From NCBI GenBank assembly GCA_003222235.1, contig QHVD01000170.1, positions 1-6,026 of the forward strand: a DNA stretch of 6,026 nt. Reading direction: 5' to 3'. The translations under genes and the position numbers were made by a program. The notes under the pieces are model-generated. The model was not told where the DNA came from and did not search any database. It saw nothing but the letters and a program-made list of their open reading frames with translations. Positions 1-6,026 of this stretch are shown one piece after another. How positions within the stretch are numbered: position 1 is the stretch's first letter; the number at the start of each line of letters is the position of its first letter. Source of the DNA: Gemmatimonadota bacterium (GTDB lineage: Bacteria > Gemmatimonadota > Gemmatimonadetes > Gemmatimonadales > GWC2-71-9).

Positions 1-781
1 CGCGATTGTGGGCGGCATCTCCCGCTTCGGCCAGGTGACAAAGCCGTTGGCGACCGCGGCGCGGATTCCCCATACGTGCGTTTGCAGCGTCACCTCGATC
101 GGCGATGGCGCATACACGTTTACAGACATTCCGTCGCCTGACGCCGAAGCAATTCGGTGGGTGCAGGAAGCGCAGCGGCGGGGCATCCGGAAGGTCGCGC
201 TCCTCACGCAGGACTATCCGAGCATCCATGGTCACGTCCAGGCGGTCAAGGCCGAAGTGGCACGCGTCGGCCTCCCGATCACCTACGCCCAAGAATTCGC
301 GGATTCGGTCACCGACTTCCGATCGATGATCGCGCAAGCCCGGGCCTCGAACCCCGACGTGTACTTTGTTGAAGCGCTGAGCCCGCAGCTCGAACTGCTC
401 GGCCAACAGTTGTTCGAGGCGAACATCCGCAACATTGCTTCGGTCGTGGCCCCATCGGTCACTCAGCGGCCGGAGCTGTTCGAAGGCGCGTGGTACACCG
501 ACAGCGATCTTCGGAATATTGGATTCAAGCAGCGATTTGAGAAACAGTATCCCGGCACTCGATTCGCCACGCACATGATGCCCTACGCCTACGACGATTT
601 CAACATGATCGTGCAAGCGTTCGAGCGCGGGGAGAATCCCGCCGTGTATATCCGAAACATTGCCACGTACGATGGGACGGCCGGCCCACTGACCAAAGCG
701 CCGGGGAGCGGGACCTTCCAATCCAGGCCGGCGGTGTGGGTGATCCAGAACGGCAAGCCGGCGTTGCTCTCACTACGGTAG
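1..781 (+). CDS. ABC transporter substrate-binding protein, branched-chain amino acid type (3' part)
   Basis: This is the C-terminal 259 residues of a periplasmic substrate-binding protein of the type 1 fold, the Leu/Ile/Val-binding family. The reading frame is open from base 2 to the TAG at 779-781 and no start is needed inside the window. The GTG at base 8 lies within the conserved strand AIVGGIS, which in this family is followed by the 'call it up later' segment TKPLATAARIP, so it is not the real start. Family features are the VALLTQDYPSIHG strand-helix of the second lobe, the NPDVYFVEAL strand and a C-terminal YDGTAGPLTKAPGSGTF stretch followed by a VWVIQNGKPAL strand, as in the usual 'fdGvtGplsFd...vvkdGk' ending. 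About 100-130 N-terminal residues, including the signal peptide, should lie upstream. Family members deliver amino acids, amides, urea or aromatic acids to an ABC importer; the substrate cannot be told from this fragment. The next gene is a small membrane protein rather than a permease. Confidence 0.88.
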   Translation, partial: AIVGGISRFGQVTKPLATAARIPHTCVCSVTSIGDGAYTFTDIPSPDAEAIRWVQEAQRRGIRKVALLTQDYPSIHGHVQAVKAEVARVGLPITYAQEFADSVTDFRSMIAQARASNPDVYFVEALSPQLELLGQQLFEANIRNIASVVAPSVTQRPELFEGAWYTDSDLRNIGFKQRFEKQYPGTRFATHMMPYAYDDFNMIVQAFERGENPAVYIRNIATYDGTAGPLTKAPGSGTFQSRPAVWVIQNGKPALLSLR

Positions 782-786
782 AACCT

Positions 787-792
787 GGGGGA
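787..792 (+). promoter_or_regulatory. Ribosome binding site of the small membrane protein gene
   Basis: GGGGGA lies 7 bases before the ATG at 800, a normal Shine-Dalgarno distance. It sits in the 18-bp gap after the stop of the substrate-binding protein gene and supports independent translation of the short downstream frame. Confidence 0.6.
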
Positions 793-799
793 CTCAGCT

Positions 800-937
800 A
801 TGAATAAGCGAACCCACACTCCGACAATCCTGGCGCTGCTGATTGCGGCCGTGCTGGCCGGGGCGTATGTGATCGTGGCGGCGAACAACGCCGCCATGGG
901 CGGGGCCGTAGAAACACCTGCCGGACTGCTCCACTAG
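800..937 (+). CDS. Small single-pass membrane protein, 45 residues
   Basis: A short frame runs from ATG at 800-802 to TAG at 935-937 and encodes 45 residues. It has a basic N-terminus (MNKRTHTP), then one hydrophobic segment at about residues 9-28 (TILALLIAAVLAGAYVIVAA), then a polar/glycine-alanine tail ending in GLLH. By the positive-inside rule the short N-terminus would be cytoplasmic and the tail periplasmic. It could instead be a tiny exported protein with an uncleaved or cleaved signal sequence. Support for its being real: a GGGGGA Shine-Dalgarno sequence 7 bases upstream, an ATG start, the expected charge-hydrophobic-polar order, and a position 18 bp after the substrate-binding protein gene on the same strand, which suggests co-transcription. 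I recognise no family and assign no function. A chance hydrophobic frame in GC-rich DNA remains possible. Confidence 0.6.
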   Translation: MNKRTHTPTILALLIAAVLAGAYVIVAANNAAMGGAVETPAGLLH

Positions 938-966
938 CATCGGGTACCGTTGTGGTGTGAGCATCA

Positions 967-1003
967 GGGGGTCGAATCAGCTTGCTGGGTGGTTACGACC
1001 CCC
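967..1003. terminator. Inverted repeat between convergent genes, possible weak bidirectional terminator
   Basis: GGGGGTCG at 967-974 is a perfect inverted copy of CGACCCCC at 996-1003, giving an 8-bp GC-rich stem with a 21-base loop. The loop holds a second small palindrome, CAGCTTGCTG at 978-987. The element lies just past the plus-strand stop at 937 and covers the TAA (993-995) of the minus-strand gene. There is no T-tract on either side, so it lacks the canonical intrinsic terminator form; it could act with Rho, protect 3' ends, or be a chance repeat. Confidence 0.3.
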
Positions 1004-1700
1004 GTGGCCTCGCAATGAGGTCGTCGAACAACGTGTACGAGTCCGCCTTGGTCCACACCCCGACGCGACCGGGACCACTGAACGTACGGTCGTGCGCATC
1101 AATTCTCTTCGTGCCGTCCCAGTACACTTCCACATGATCTCCTTGGCACTCGACGCGCAGCTCGTGCCAGGCGCCCGATGGGACCTTCCCGCTCCAGTTG
1201 GCGAGCTGGATCCGGCGTCCGCTCTTCACGTAATAGAAGCGAACGTTGTCCTCCAGCGCATTGGCGCGGGTCAAATAGTAGTTGTTCTCATCCTGGTACC
1301 GGAACGCGAGACCGCACGCCTGGTCTACATGCCCCGATACAGGCTTGCACTTCACAGAGACGCTGCCATCCGTGAAGCTCGGTGACAATGCGGCCGCGAC
1401 CGGGAACCGGTAGTCGGTATGGTCGCTGTCGACCTGGGCCAAGACGTTCGGCGGACTCGGCGCGTCTGAAGCTGACTGCACAATCCAATGACCGACGCGG
1501 CCGCCGCCGGTCCGGCCGAACGAAAACCCGGCTGGCGGCTGACCAATGGGTAGTGAATCGAAATGCCAAGTGACGGCGACAGCCGTCTGCCCGTTCAGCG
1601 GCATCGGCACAGCAGCACGTGGGTGTTGGGGAACACCAAGGACAGTACTCAGGGTGAGCGCGCCCAGCACCGTCACAGCGAATCGATGGGTTCGTTCCAT
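993..1700 (-). CDS. Secreted LamG/DUF1080-like (concanavalin A-like fold) protein
   Basis: This encodes 235 residues. Residues 1-6 (MERTHR) are basic and 7-23 hydrophobic (FAVTVLGALTLSTVLGV), followed by a PRAA region at 27-30: an export signal. Residues about 45-230 look like one jelly-roll domain of the LamG/DUF1080 (3-keto-disaccharide hydrolase, 'family 16-like') superfamily. Supporting stretches are the WHFDSLPIG opening, GLAFRYQDENNYYLTRAN at 130-147, the GAWHELRVECQGDHVEVYWDG strands at 176-196 and the closing GRVGVWTKADSYTLFDDL at 211-228. Such domains bind or process carbohydrates, or serve as binding modules; I see no catalytic signature and infer no activity. Cysteines at 118, 129 and 185 could allow one disulfide in the periplasm. 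The ATG at 1698-1700 is preceded by GGGAGGAG, confirming the start. It is the last gene of the minus-strand cluster, 18 bp after the propeller gene. Confidence 0.8.
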   Translation of the reverse strand: MERTHRFAVTVLGALTLSTVLGVPQHPRAAVPMPLNGQTAVAVTWHFDSLPIGQPPAGFSFGRTGGGRVGHWIVQSASDAPSPPNVLAQVDSDHTDYRFPVAAALSPSFTDGSVSVKCKPVSGHVDQACGLAFRYQDENNYYLTRANALEDNVRFYYVKSGRRIQLANWSGKVPSGAWHELRVECQGDHVEVYWDGTKRIDAHDRTFSGPGRVGVWTKADSYTLFDDLIARPRGS

Positions 1701-1702
1701 GG

Positions 1703-1710
1703 CTCCTCCC
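1703..1710 (-). promoter_or_regulatory. Ribosome binding site of the LamG/DUF1080-like gene
   Basis: On the minus strand this reads GGGAGGAG, ending 2 bases before the ATG at 1700; its GGAGG core is 4 bases away from the ATG. It fixes the start and lies in the 18-bp gap after the propeller gene, consistent with translation from a shared mRNA. Confidence 0.65.
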
Positions 1711-1718
1711 GCAGCGGC

Positions 1719-2774
1719 TCAGTGGGAATCGCTCGGCACCAGCACCCGGAGGACTGGACGACCGCTCACGTCCGCGAGCGGCAGGTAGACGCGGTGCGTG
1801 GCGGGATCGACCGCGACCGAGTGCGCTTTCGGCGCACGGTACCAGCCGAGCTGCACGAGGGAGCCGTCCCGCTCCCCGAACACCGCCACGACCCCGGACT
1901 CGGCGGCCACATATAGCTGGCCGAGTGTTGGGTCGAACGCCAGGACGTCAGGATCGCTCCCGATTGGCAGCACCTGACGCAACTGAAGGGTCCGTAGATC
2001 CAGCACGCCCAGCGTCCCGCTCTTCTGACCGGCGATGAACGCCAGACGGTGCGGTGCGTCGATGTAGACGCCGTGAGGGTACCGGACCGCCTGATCGAGC
2101 GTGATGCGACGCACGATGGTGGCGGTCGCCGGATCGATCACCGCCAGTTGGTTCGCGGTCTGAACCGCCACGATCACACAGCGCGAACCGGGGTCGTACT
2201 GCGTGTTCCCGGCCTCGCCGTCGAGCTCGATCCGCGCCATGACAGAATCGGTCGCTGCATCGATCACAAAGTCCCGCCGCCCTGATTCGTCCGAGACGAA
2301 GACCCGCCGCGCATCTGGAGCGTACGCGATCCCGTCCGGGAACCGCGGCCCCGCTACCCGCGCCACGATCTGGAGCGTGGAATCGTTCACCACCACGACG
2401 GCGTGATCGCCCGTCGCGGAAGCATACGCCCGGTGTTCGGCCGGCACCGCGAGGACTCCGGTGACGGTAGGAAAGCCGTCCAGATTACTGATGACTCGTC
2501 CGGCGCGTACGTCGAAGACCACCAGCTGCCCGGCGCCCATGTGCGAGATGAACAGCCGGCCGGAGGCCGACTCGAGGCTCTGATAGTCGAAGCGGGTTGC
2601 GCTCCCCGGCAGCGGCACGTCGGCGACCATGCGGAGTGGCGCTTCGGCCGCGGACGCCGGCGGGATGGGGCCCGACCACCGCGCTTCGATCGGCGGCCCC
2701 GCGAGCGTGCATACTGGCGCGGGAGCCTTGGGTGGACTCACGAGCGTAAGCGCAATAAGGGTTTGCGTGAACAT
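1719..2774 (-). CDS. YVTN/YncE-family seven-bladed beta-propeller protein
   Basis: This encodes 351 residues from the ATG at 2772-2774. A TTG one codon upstream is also open, but the ATG has better spacing (7 versus 4 bases) to the purine-rich AGGGAG. The N-terminus is short and hydrophobic (residues 2-12), then proline-rich to about 45: a plausible though weak export signal. From about residue 60 to 348 the chain is seven repeats of about 40 residues. Each opens like DYQSLESASGRLFIS, GVLAVPAEHRAYAS, GIAYAPDARRVFVS, NTQYDPGSRCVIVA, GVYIDAPHRLAFIA, VLAFDPTLGQLYVA or SVAVDPATHRVYLP and continues with a strand pair such as QLVVFDVRAGRVI or QLAVIDPATATIV. That pattern is typical of YVTN/YncE-type propellers, which are mainly extracytoplasmic binding or scaffold proteins. 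There is no CxxCH haem motif and no extra enzymatic domain, so the ligand or partner is unknown. It sits 39 bp after the DUF5916 gene and 18 bp before the LamG-like gene, apparently in one operon. Confidence 0.86.
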   Translation of the reverse strand: MFTQTLIALTLVSPPKAPAPVCTLAGPPIEARWSGPIPPASAAEAPLRMVADVPLPGSATRFDYQSLESASGRLFISHMGAGQLVVFDVRAGRVISNLDGFPTVTGVLAVPAEHRAYASATGDHAVVVVNDSTLQIVARVAGPRFPDGIAYAPDARRVFVSDESGRRDFVIDAATDSVMARIELDGEAGNTQYDPGSRCVIVAVQTANQLAVIDPATATIVRRITLDQAVRYPHGVYIDAPHRLAFIAGQKSGTLGVLDLRTLQLRQVLPIGSDPDVLAFDPTLGQLYVAAESGVVAVFGERDGSLVQLGWYRAPKAHSVAVDPATHRVYLPLADVSGRPVLRVLVPSDSH

Positions 2775-2781
2775 CAACGAT

Positions 2782-2788
2782 CTCCCTC
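2782..2788 (-). promoter_or_regulatory. Ribosome binding site that decides the propeller gene start
   Basis: The minus strand reads GAGGGAG here. It ends 7 bases before the ATG at 2774 but only 4 bases before the in-frame TTG at 2777, so the ATG is the better start. Confidence 0.55.
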
Positions 2789-2813
2789 GTACGGCGTCAG
2801 AGGACGAATCGCC

Positions 2814-4994
2814 CTAGACCCGGAAGTAGTACACGAGCTTCCCGATCAACGCCCCGCGTGCTGGCCGACCCCACGGCATTCCCTCGCCCAGGCCGGTAGG
2901 CCAGGCGCTGTTCCACACCAGATAGGCGTCGCTGCCCACGTTGGGGATCCAGTGCACCCGAGCGTTCATGGTCAGCCGATCCGACTCGTTGTCCCACTGA
3001 ACGAAAAACGCAGTGTCAAAGCGCGGCGTCGCGGCGAGGTCGAGACGGAGCCGGGCAGTGCGCGCGGTAAACCGGGCGGTCGCGAGCCGCGCCGCCAGCT
3101 GATCGTACTCCACCTGGGTGATCACGTGCGGAGCGGTTCGGACGGTGAAGGTGGCGTCGACCTCGGTTGCCGTCCCCGTGTAGTAATCCCCGGCGCTCGC
3201 CGTGAGGCCCACGCTCACCGGCCGGCCAGGCGAGCTCGAGACATCAAGCTCGGCGCGGTTGAAGTAGTAGTCCCCCGCGGGAATGGTGTGCCCGCGGAAG
3301 ATCTCAAACGGCGTGGAGGGCGCGTCCTCCTGCCGCTTCACGATGAGGATGAACTGGTCGCCGCTCTCGAAGATCGCGCCGAGGGGCGCCACTTCGTAGA
3401 GGGCGTGCGACGGGCTCCCGTCGAGGTGGATGGTCCGCTCCCACGTAAAGGGGCTGAACTGGAGCCGTCGGATCCCGAGCGCGTGCGGGCGCGGGTAAAT
3501 GTCGAAGTGCCCCGAGGTGCGGAGAATGTCTGTCTCACTCACAAACCCGAGCCGTGGGCTGAAGTTCGGCTCGACCCGCCCGAGGCTCACGAAATTATCC
3601 ATGAAATCGTTCGGGAAATCGATGGAGACGCGCCAGGCGCTCGCGACGGCGGTTCCGGCGCCAGCCTTTGACCCCGCTCCCCAGGCTGCGAACACGAGGT
3701 TCTGGTCGCGCACGTAGAGCGGGAAGCTAAAGTCCGCACCTCCGGCCAGTCGGTCACCGCGCACACCGGGAGCCGCCTGATTGGTGACAATCGCCCCCAC
3801 GTACCCGCGCGAAAACACGTCATGCTTCACCCGCGCGACCAGATCGACCGCCCGTTCGAGGCCGCCAGTGCGGACGGCGAGCAGCCCGATCTGGTCCGGG
3901 CCAAGCCGCCCCGTGAGCCGCACACCAGCGTCGAGCGGGATCGGGTTGCCGAGGGTGTCGAGACCGATGCGCCGACTGTAGAACAACTCGGAGCCGAACT
4001 GACCGAAGCTGAACGTGCCGCTGGACTCGAGAAAGAACGGTCGCTTCTCGGGGAACAAGATGGGGAACCGGGACAGATTGATCACCTGACTGTCCGCCTC
4101 CACCTGGGAAAAGTCGGTGTTCGCCGTGAGGTCAAGCGTGAGCGTCGGTGCCGGAGCCAGCTTGGCGTCCAGCCCGACCTTCAATCCCGTCGAGCCGAGG
4201 TGCAGCACGCTATCGGGCCCATCCGGAGGATATTGGAGCTCGCGGGCTTGCACCGTCGCGGCGCTGTACGGTCGGAGCTCCGCGAGCGTGCGCCGCGGCA
4301 ACCCGGTGAATCCTGTAACGAGCCCCTCGTGTGGCAGGAAGAGGATCCCCTCAGTGCGTCGCCACCCCCGCCACAACACGTCCTCGTTCTTGCGCCGGAT
4401 GAGCCGTTCGAAGTTCACCCCCCAGATATCGTTCCTCGGCCGGTAGCGGAGCGTCTGCCACGGAATGAAGAGCTCCGCCGTCCAGCCGAGGGGCGTGACG
4501 CGGGCCCGCGCATCCCACACCCCATTCCAGTCCAGGTTGATGGTCTCGTAGTTGATCACCTGGGCGTCCGCTATCGCGCCGTTCGGGTTCACCTCGAACA
4601 GGAAACCAGTGCGGCGATCGCGCAGCGGGTCGAGCAACAGCGTGAACGAGTCGTCCGACCCGAAGTCGGCGTCGCGGCGGAGCTGGGTATGGCGGATGGT
4701 GCCCGGCCGGCTGTCGTATGCCCACACTCCGACGTAGAGGCCATCCAGTGTTGCCAGGAGCCGTACAACGGTCCGCTCGGTCCCCGGACGCCCCTCAACG
4801 GGGTCGGTCTGCGTGAAGTCTGTAATCGAGTCGGCGGTGAGCCACACCGCCTCAGCGAGCGTCCCGTCAAGCCGGATCGCCGCCGTGGTATGAATGACGC
4901 GCGCGTCCCACTCGGGATCCTGCGCGCGCACAACCAACGGCGCGAACGCGCACATCACGACTACCGCCGCGCAGCATCGCGTCATCCCACGCAC
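2814..4994 (-). CDS. DUF5916 family protein with N-terminal CBM9-like domain, predicted outer membrane
   Basis: This encodes 726 residues. A signal peptide covers residues 1-24 (basic start, hydrophobic AAVVVMCAFAPLVV, cleavage likely after VRA at 22-24). Residues about 33-215 form a CBM9-like sugar-binding-type domain: IRLDGTLAEAVW at 40-51, LYVGVWAYDSRPG at 86-98, the DDSFTLLLDP strand at 114-123, FEVNPNGAIADAQ at 133-145 and GWTAELFIPWQTLRY at 170-184. The rest, from about 235, is the DUF5916 region, whose hallmark is visible at 294-323 (DFSQVEADSQ, then FPEKRPFFLE). The chain then continues with alternating strands and ends in KLVYYFRV, an aromatic C-terminus expected of an outer-membrane beta-barrel. 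The size fits the family, which is common in Bacteroidota, Gemmatimonadota and Acidobacteriota and has no settled function. The start is the GTG at 4994: AGGAGGG lies 5 bases before it, whereas the in-frame ATG at 4985 would be 14 bases away. It begins 13 bp after the chromate transporter gene. Confidence 0.9.
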   Translation of the reverse strand: MRGMTRCCAAVVVMCAFAPLVVRAQDPEWDARVIHTTAAIRLDGTLAEAVWLTADSITDFTQTDPVEGRPGTERTVVRLLATLDGLYVGVWAYDSRPGTIRHTQLRRDADFGSDDSFTLLLDPLRDRRTGFLFEVNPNGAIADAQVINYETINLDWNGVWDARARVTPLGWTAELFIPWQTLRYRPRNDIWGVNFERLIRRKNEDVLWRGWRRTEGILFLPHEGLVTGFTGLPRRTLAELRPYSAATVQARELQYPPDGPDSVLHLGSTGLKVGLDAKLAPAPTLTLDLTANTDFSQVEADSQVINLSRFPILFPEKRPFFLESSGTFSFGQFGSELFYSRRIGLDTLGNPIPLDAGVRLTGRLGPDQIGLLAVRTGGLERAVDLVARVKHDVFSRGYVGAIVTNQAAPGVRGDRLAGGADFSFPLYVRDQNLVFAAWGAGSKAGAGTAVASAWRVSIDFPNDFMDNFVSLGRVEPNFSPRLGFVSETDILRTSGHFDIYPRPHALGIRRLQFSPFTWERTIHLDGSPSHALYEVAPLGAIFESGDQFILIVKRQEDAPSTPFEIFRGHTIPAGDYYFNRAELDVSSSPGRPVSVGLTASAGDYYTGTATEVDATFTVRTAPHVITQVEYDQLAARLATARFTARTARLRLDLAATPRFDTAFFVQWDNESDRLTMNARVHWIPNVGSDAYLVWNSAWPTGLGEGMPWGRPARGALIGKLVYYFRV

Positions 4995-4999
4995 GCCGT

Positions 5000-5006
5000 C
5001 CCTCCT
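5000..5006 (-). promoter_or_regulatory. Strong ribosome binding site that decides the DUF5916 start (GTG)
   Basis: The minus strand reads AGGAGGG here, 5 bases before the GTG at 4994 and 14 before the ATG at 4985. The site lies within the 13-bp gap after the transporter stop codon (5008-5010), so translation of the two genes is closely linked. Confidence 0.7.
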
Positions 5007-5007
5007 G

Positions 5008-6026
5008 TCATCCGATGGTCGGAACGGAGCCCTTCAGCACCAACCCGATGAGCCCAGCCGCGAGGATAAGCACCGGCTCCGGGATTTTCTTGGGGGCCAA
5101 CAGGAGCGCCAAGGTCGCGAGCGCGATGAGAATCGTTGGCACGTCTACGAGCGCCCGTCGCCCGAGGATCACGGCGGCCCCGGCGATCGCCCCGGTCGCC
5201 GCGGCCGTGACCCCGTCCACAAACGCCTTCACCTGCTGATTCTTCGCCACCCGATGGAAGCGCGGAGCGAGGAGAACCGTGATGAGATACACGGGCAGGA
5301 AGACGCCGACCGCGGCGAGGATCGCGCCCGCGAGTCCTGCCACGAGGTAGCCGATGAATGCGACCGTGATTACCACGGGTCCCGGTGTGATCATCGAAAC
5401 GGCCACGGCATCGATGAACTGCCGCTCGGTGAGCCAGTGGAACTGGCGGACTACTCCCCCGTATAGGAACGGCACGATCGCGAGCCCGCTTCCGAACACG
5501 AAGAGGCTGGCGCCAGCGAAATAGGTAAGAATCTTCCAGAGGACGCCCACCGACGCCGGGCTGCCGAGACTGGCGGCGATCCCGGGAGCGACCGGCAGGA
5601 GCGCGAGAGCGGGGGTCGTCGGAGTCGTCTGCCGTCCTCGGAGCAGCATCGGCACGAGCCCGCAGACCAGGAAGACCCAGATGATCTCGGACTCGGTCCA
5701 GGCCGTCACGCCCGCGCTCGCGGCGAAGAGAATCCAGAGCAGTTGGTCTTGGCCCAGCGTCATCCGCACGAGTTTCAGCGCACTGCGGGCGATGATGGCA
5801 ATGACCGCGGCGCCGATCCCGTAGAACAACCCTTGCATCCACGGCAGCCCGCCGATGCGGACGTACAGCTCGGACAGAACGAGCACCATGAGAAACGAGG
5901 GCGCCACGAACGCGATCCCTGACAAGGTCGCGCCGAGCACGTGGCCACGCACCCACCCGAGGTAGATCGCGAGCTGTGCCGCGAGCGGGCCCGGAGCGAG
6001 CTGGGCGAAGGCGAGACCCTCCTTGT
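5008..6026 (-). CDS. chrA: Chromate transporter, CHR family, two-domain type (5' end outside window)
   Basis: The frame is open from the right edge to the TGA at 5008-5010, giving 338 visible residues and a polytopic inner-membrane protein. ChrA proteins of the long type carry two homologous CHR domains and export chromate from the cytoplasm, driven by the proton gradient; some relatives may move sulfate or other oxyanions. Both domains show: the first has AQLAPGP at visible residues 7-13 followed by LAIYLGW. The second, from about 172, has FVFGSGLAIVPFLYGGVV, then WLTERQFIDAVAVSMITPGP (PGP at 214-216), VAFIGYLVAGLAGAILAAVGVFLP and a final hydrophobic pair ending KGSVPTIG. A Thr/Pro-rich linker (QTTPTTPALALLP) separates the halves. 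The family is usually about 390-450 residues, so roughly 60 N-terminal residues are missing here. The GTG at 5952 is internal, as conserved sequence extends upstream of it. It is the first visible gene of the minus-strand cluster. Family assignment is firm; the true substrate is not known from sequence. Confidence 0.92.
   Translation of the reverse strand, partial: KEGLAFAQLAPGPLAAQLAIYLGWVRGHVLGATLSGIAFVAPSFLMVLVLSELYVRIGGLPWMQGLFYGIGAAVIAIIARSALKLVRMTLGQDQLLWILFAASAGVTAWTESEIIWVFLVCGLVPMLLRGRQTTPTTPALALLPVAPGIAASLGSPASVGVLWKILTYFAGASLFVFGSGLAIVPFLYGGVVRQFHWLTERQFIDAVAVSMITPGPVVITVAFIGYLVAGLAGAILAAVGVFLPVYLITVLLAPRFHRVAKNQQVKAFVDGVTAAATGAIAGAAVILGRRALVDVPTILIALATLALLLAPKKIPEPVLILAAGLIGLVLKGSVPTIG

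Noticed and set aside
589..897. A 102-codon minus-strand frame across the end of the substrate-binding protein and the small membrane protein
   Set aside because: It is antisense to the conserved C-terminus of the binding protein, has no ribosome binding site I can recognise, and no family-like sequence.
944..949. GGTACC palindrome in the convergent gap
   Set aside because: Six-base palindromes are expected by chance and there is no second copy or operator-like context.
957..1385. A 142-codon plus-strand frame opposite the LamG-like gene
   Set aside because: It lies wholly antisense to a gene with an export signal and recognisable fold, and its own product shows no family resemblance.
2775..2813. 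Possible promoter or terminator in the 39-bp gap between the DUF5916 and propeller genes
   Set aside because: I see no strong hairpin, T-tract or -35/-10 pair; only the ribosome binding site is supported.
2403..3671. A 422-codon open frame on the plus strand, opposite the DUF5916 and propeller genes
   Set aside because: The product is arginine-, glycine- and proline-rich with no domain-like pattern, while the minus strand over the same bases encodes clear family features, a signal peptide and Shine-Dalgarno sites. Long antisense frames are common in GC-rich DNA.
3822..5051. A 409-codon open frame on the plus strand, opposite the DUF5916 gene
   Set aside because: Same reasoning: low-complexity charged composition, no Shine-Dalgarno support, and it overlaps two well-supported minus-strand genes completely or in part.
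5008..5952. Taking the GTG at 5952 as the chrA start
   Set aside because: The frame continues upstream to the window edge and encodes the conserved AQLAPGP motif and LAIYLGW segment of the first CHR domain, so the gene is cut by the window rather than starting there.
4982..5956. A 324-codon minus-strand frame overlapping the chromate transporter
   Set aside because: It is a shifted frame of chrA and is extremely Arg-rich; the other frame has transmembrane segments and both CHR-domain PGP motifs.

Overview
This is a GC-rich bacterial segment with dense coding and short intergenic gaps. It holds six genes in two convergent groups; both groups run off the ends of the window. The mix of proteins suggests an environmental Gram-negative bacterium: a DUF5916 outer-membrane-type protein with an N-terminal CBM9-like domain, a YncE-type propeller, a secreted LamG/DUF1080-like protein and a branched-chain-type substrate-binding protein. 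Gemmatimonadota or Acidobacteriota, or a similar soil lineage, would fit. This is inferred from family distribution and base composition; there is no rRNA or other marker in the window.

Plus strand, 1-937: the C-terminal part of a periplasmic ABC-transporter substrate-binding protein (type 1 fold, Leu/Ile/Val-like) ends at 781. Eighteen bases later, behind a good ribosome binding site, a 45-residue single-pass membrane protein begins (800-937). No permease or ATPase gene follows.

Between the groups, 938-992: a 55-bp gap separates the convergent stop codons. A perfect 8-bp inverted repeat straddles the stop of the minus-strand gene and may be a weak bidirectional terminator.

Minus strand, 993-6026, read right to left: a chromate-transporter family protein (ChrA, N-terminus outside the window), then a 726-residue DUF5916/CBM9-like protein, a 351-residue seven-bladed YVTN/YncE-type beta-propeller protein, and a 235-residue LamG/DUF1080-like protein. 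The gaps are 13, 39 and 18 bp, and each of the last three genes has a purine-rich Shine-Dalgarno sequence, so this looks like one operon. It joins an inner-membrane oxyanion transporter to three proteins predicted to act in the periplasm or outer membrane. Nothing in the sequence shows how they cooperate; that linkage is the most interesting point here. No mobile elements, CRISPR arrays, tRNAs or rRNAs were seen, and no gene-free stretch exceeds 300 bases.
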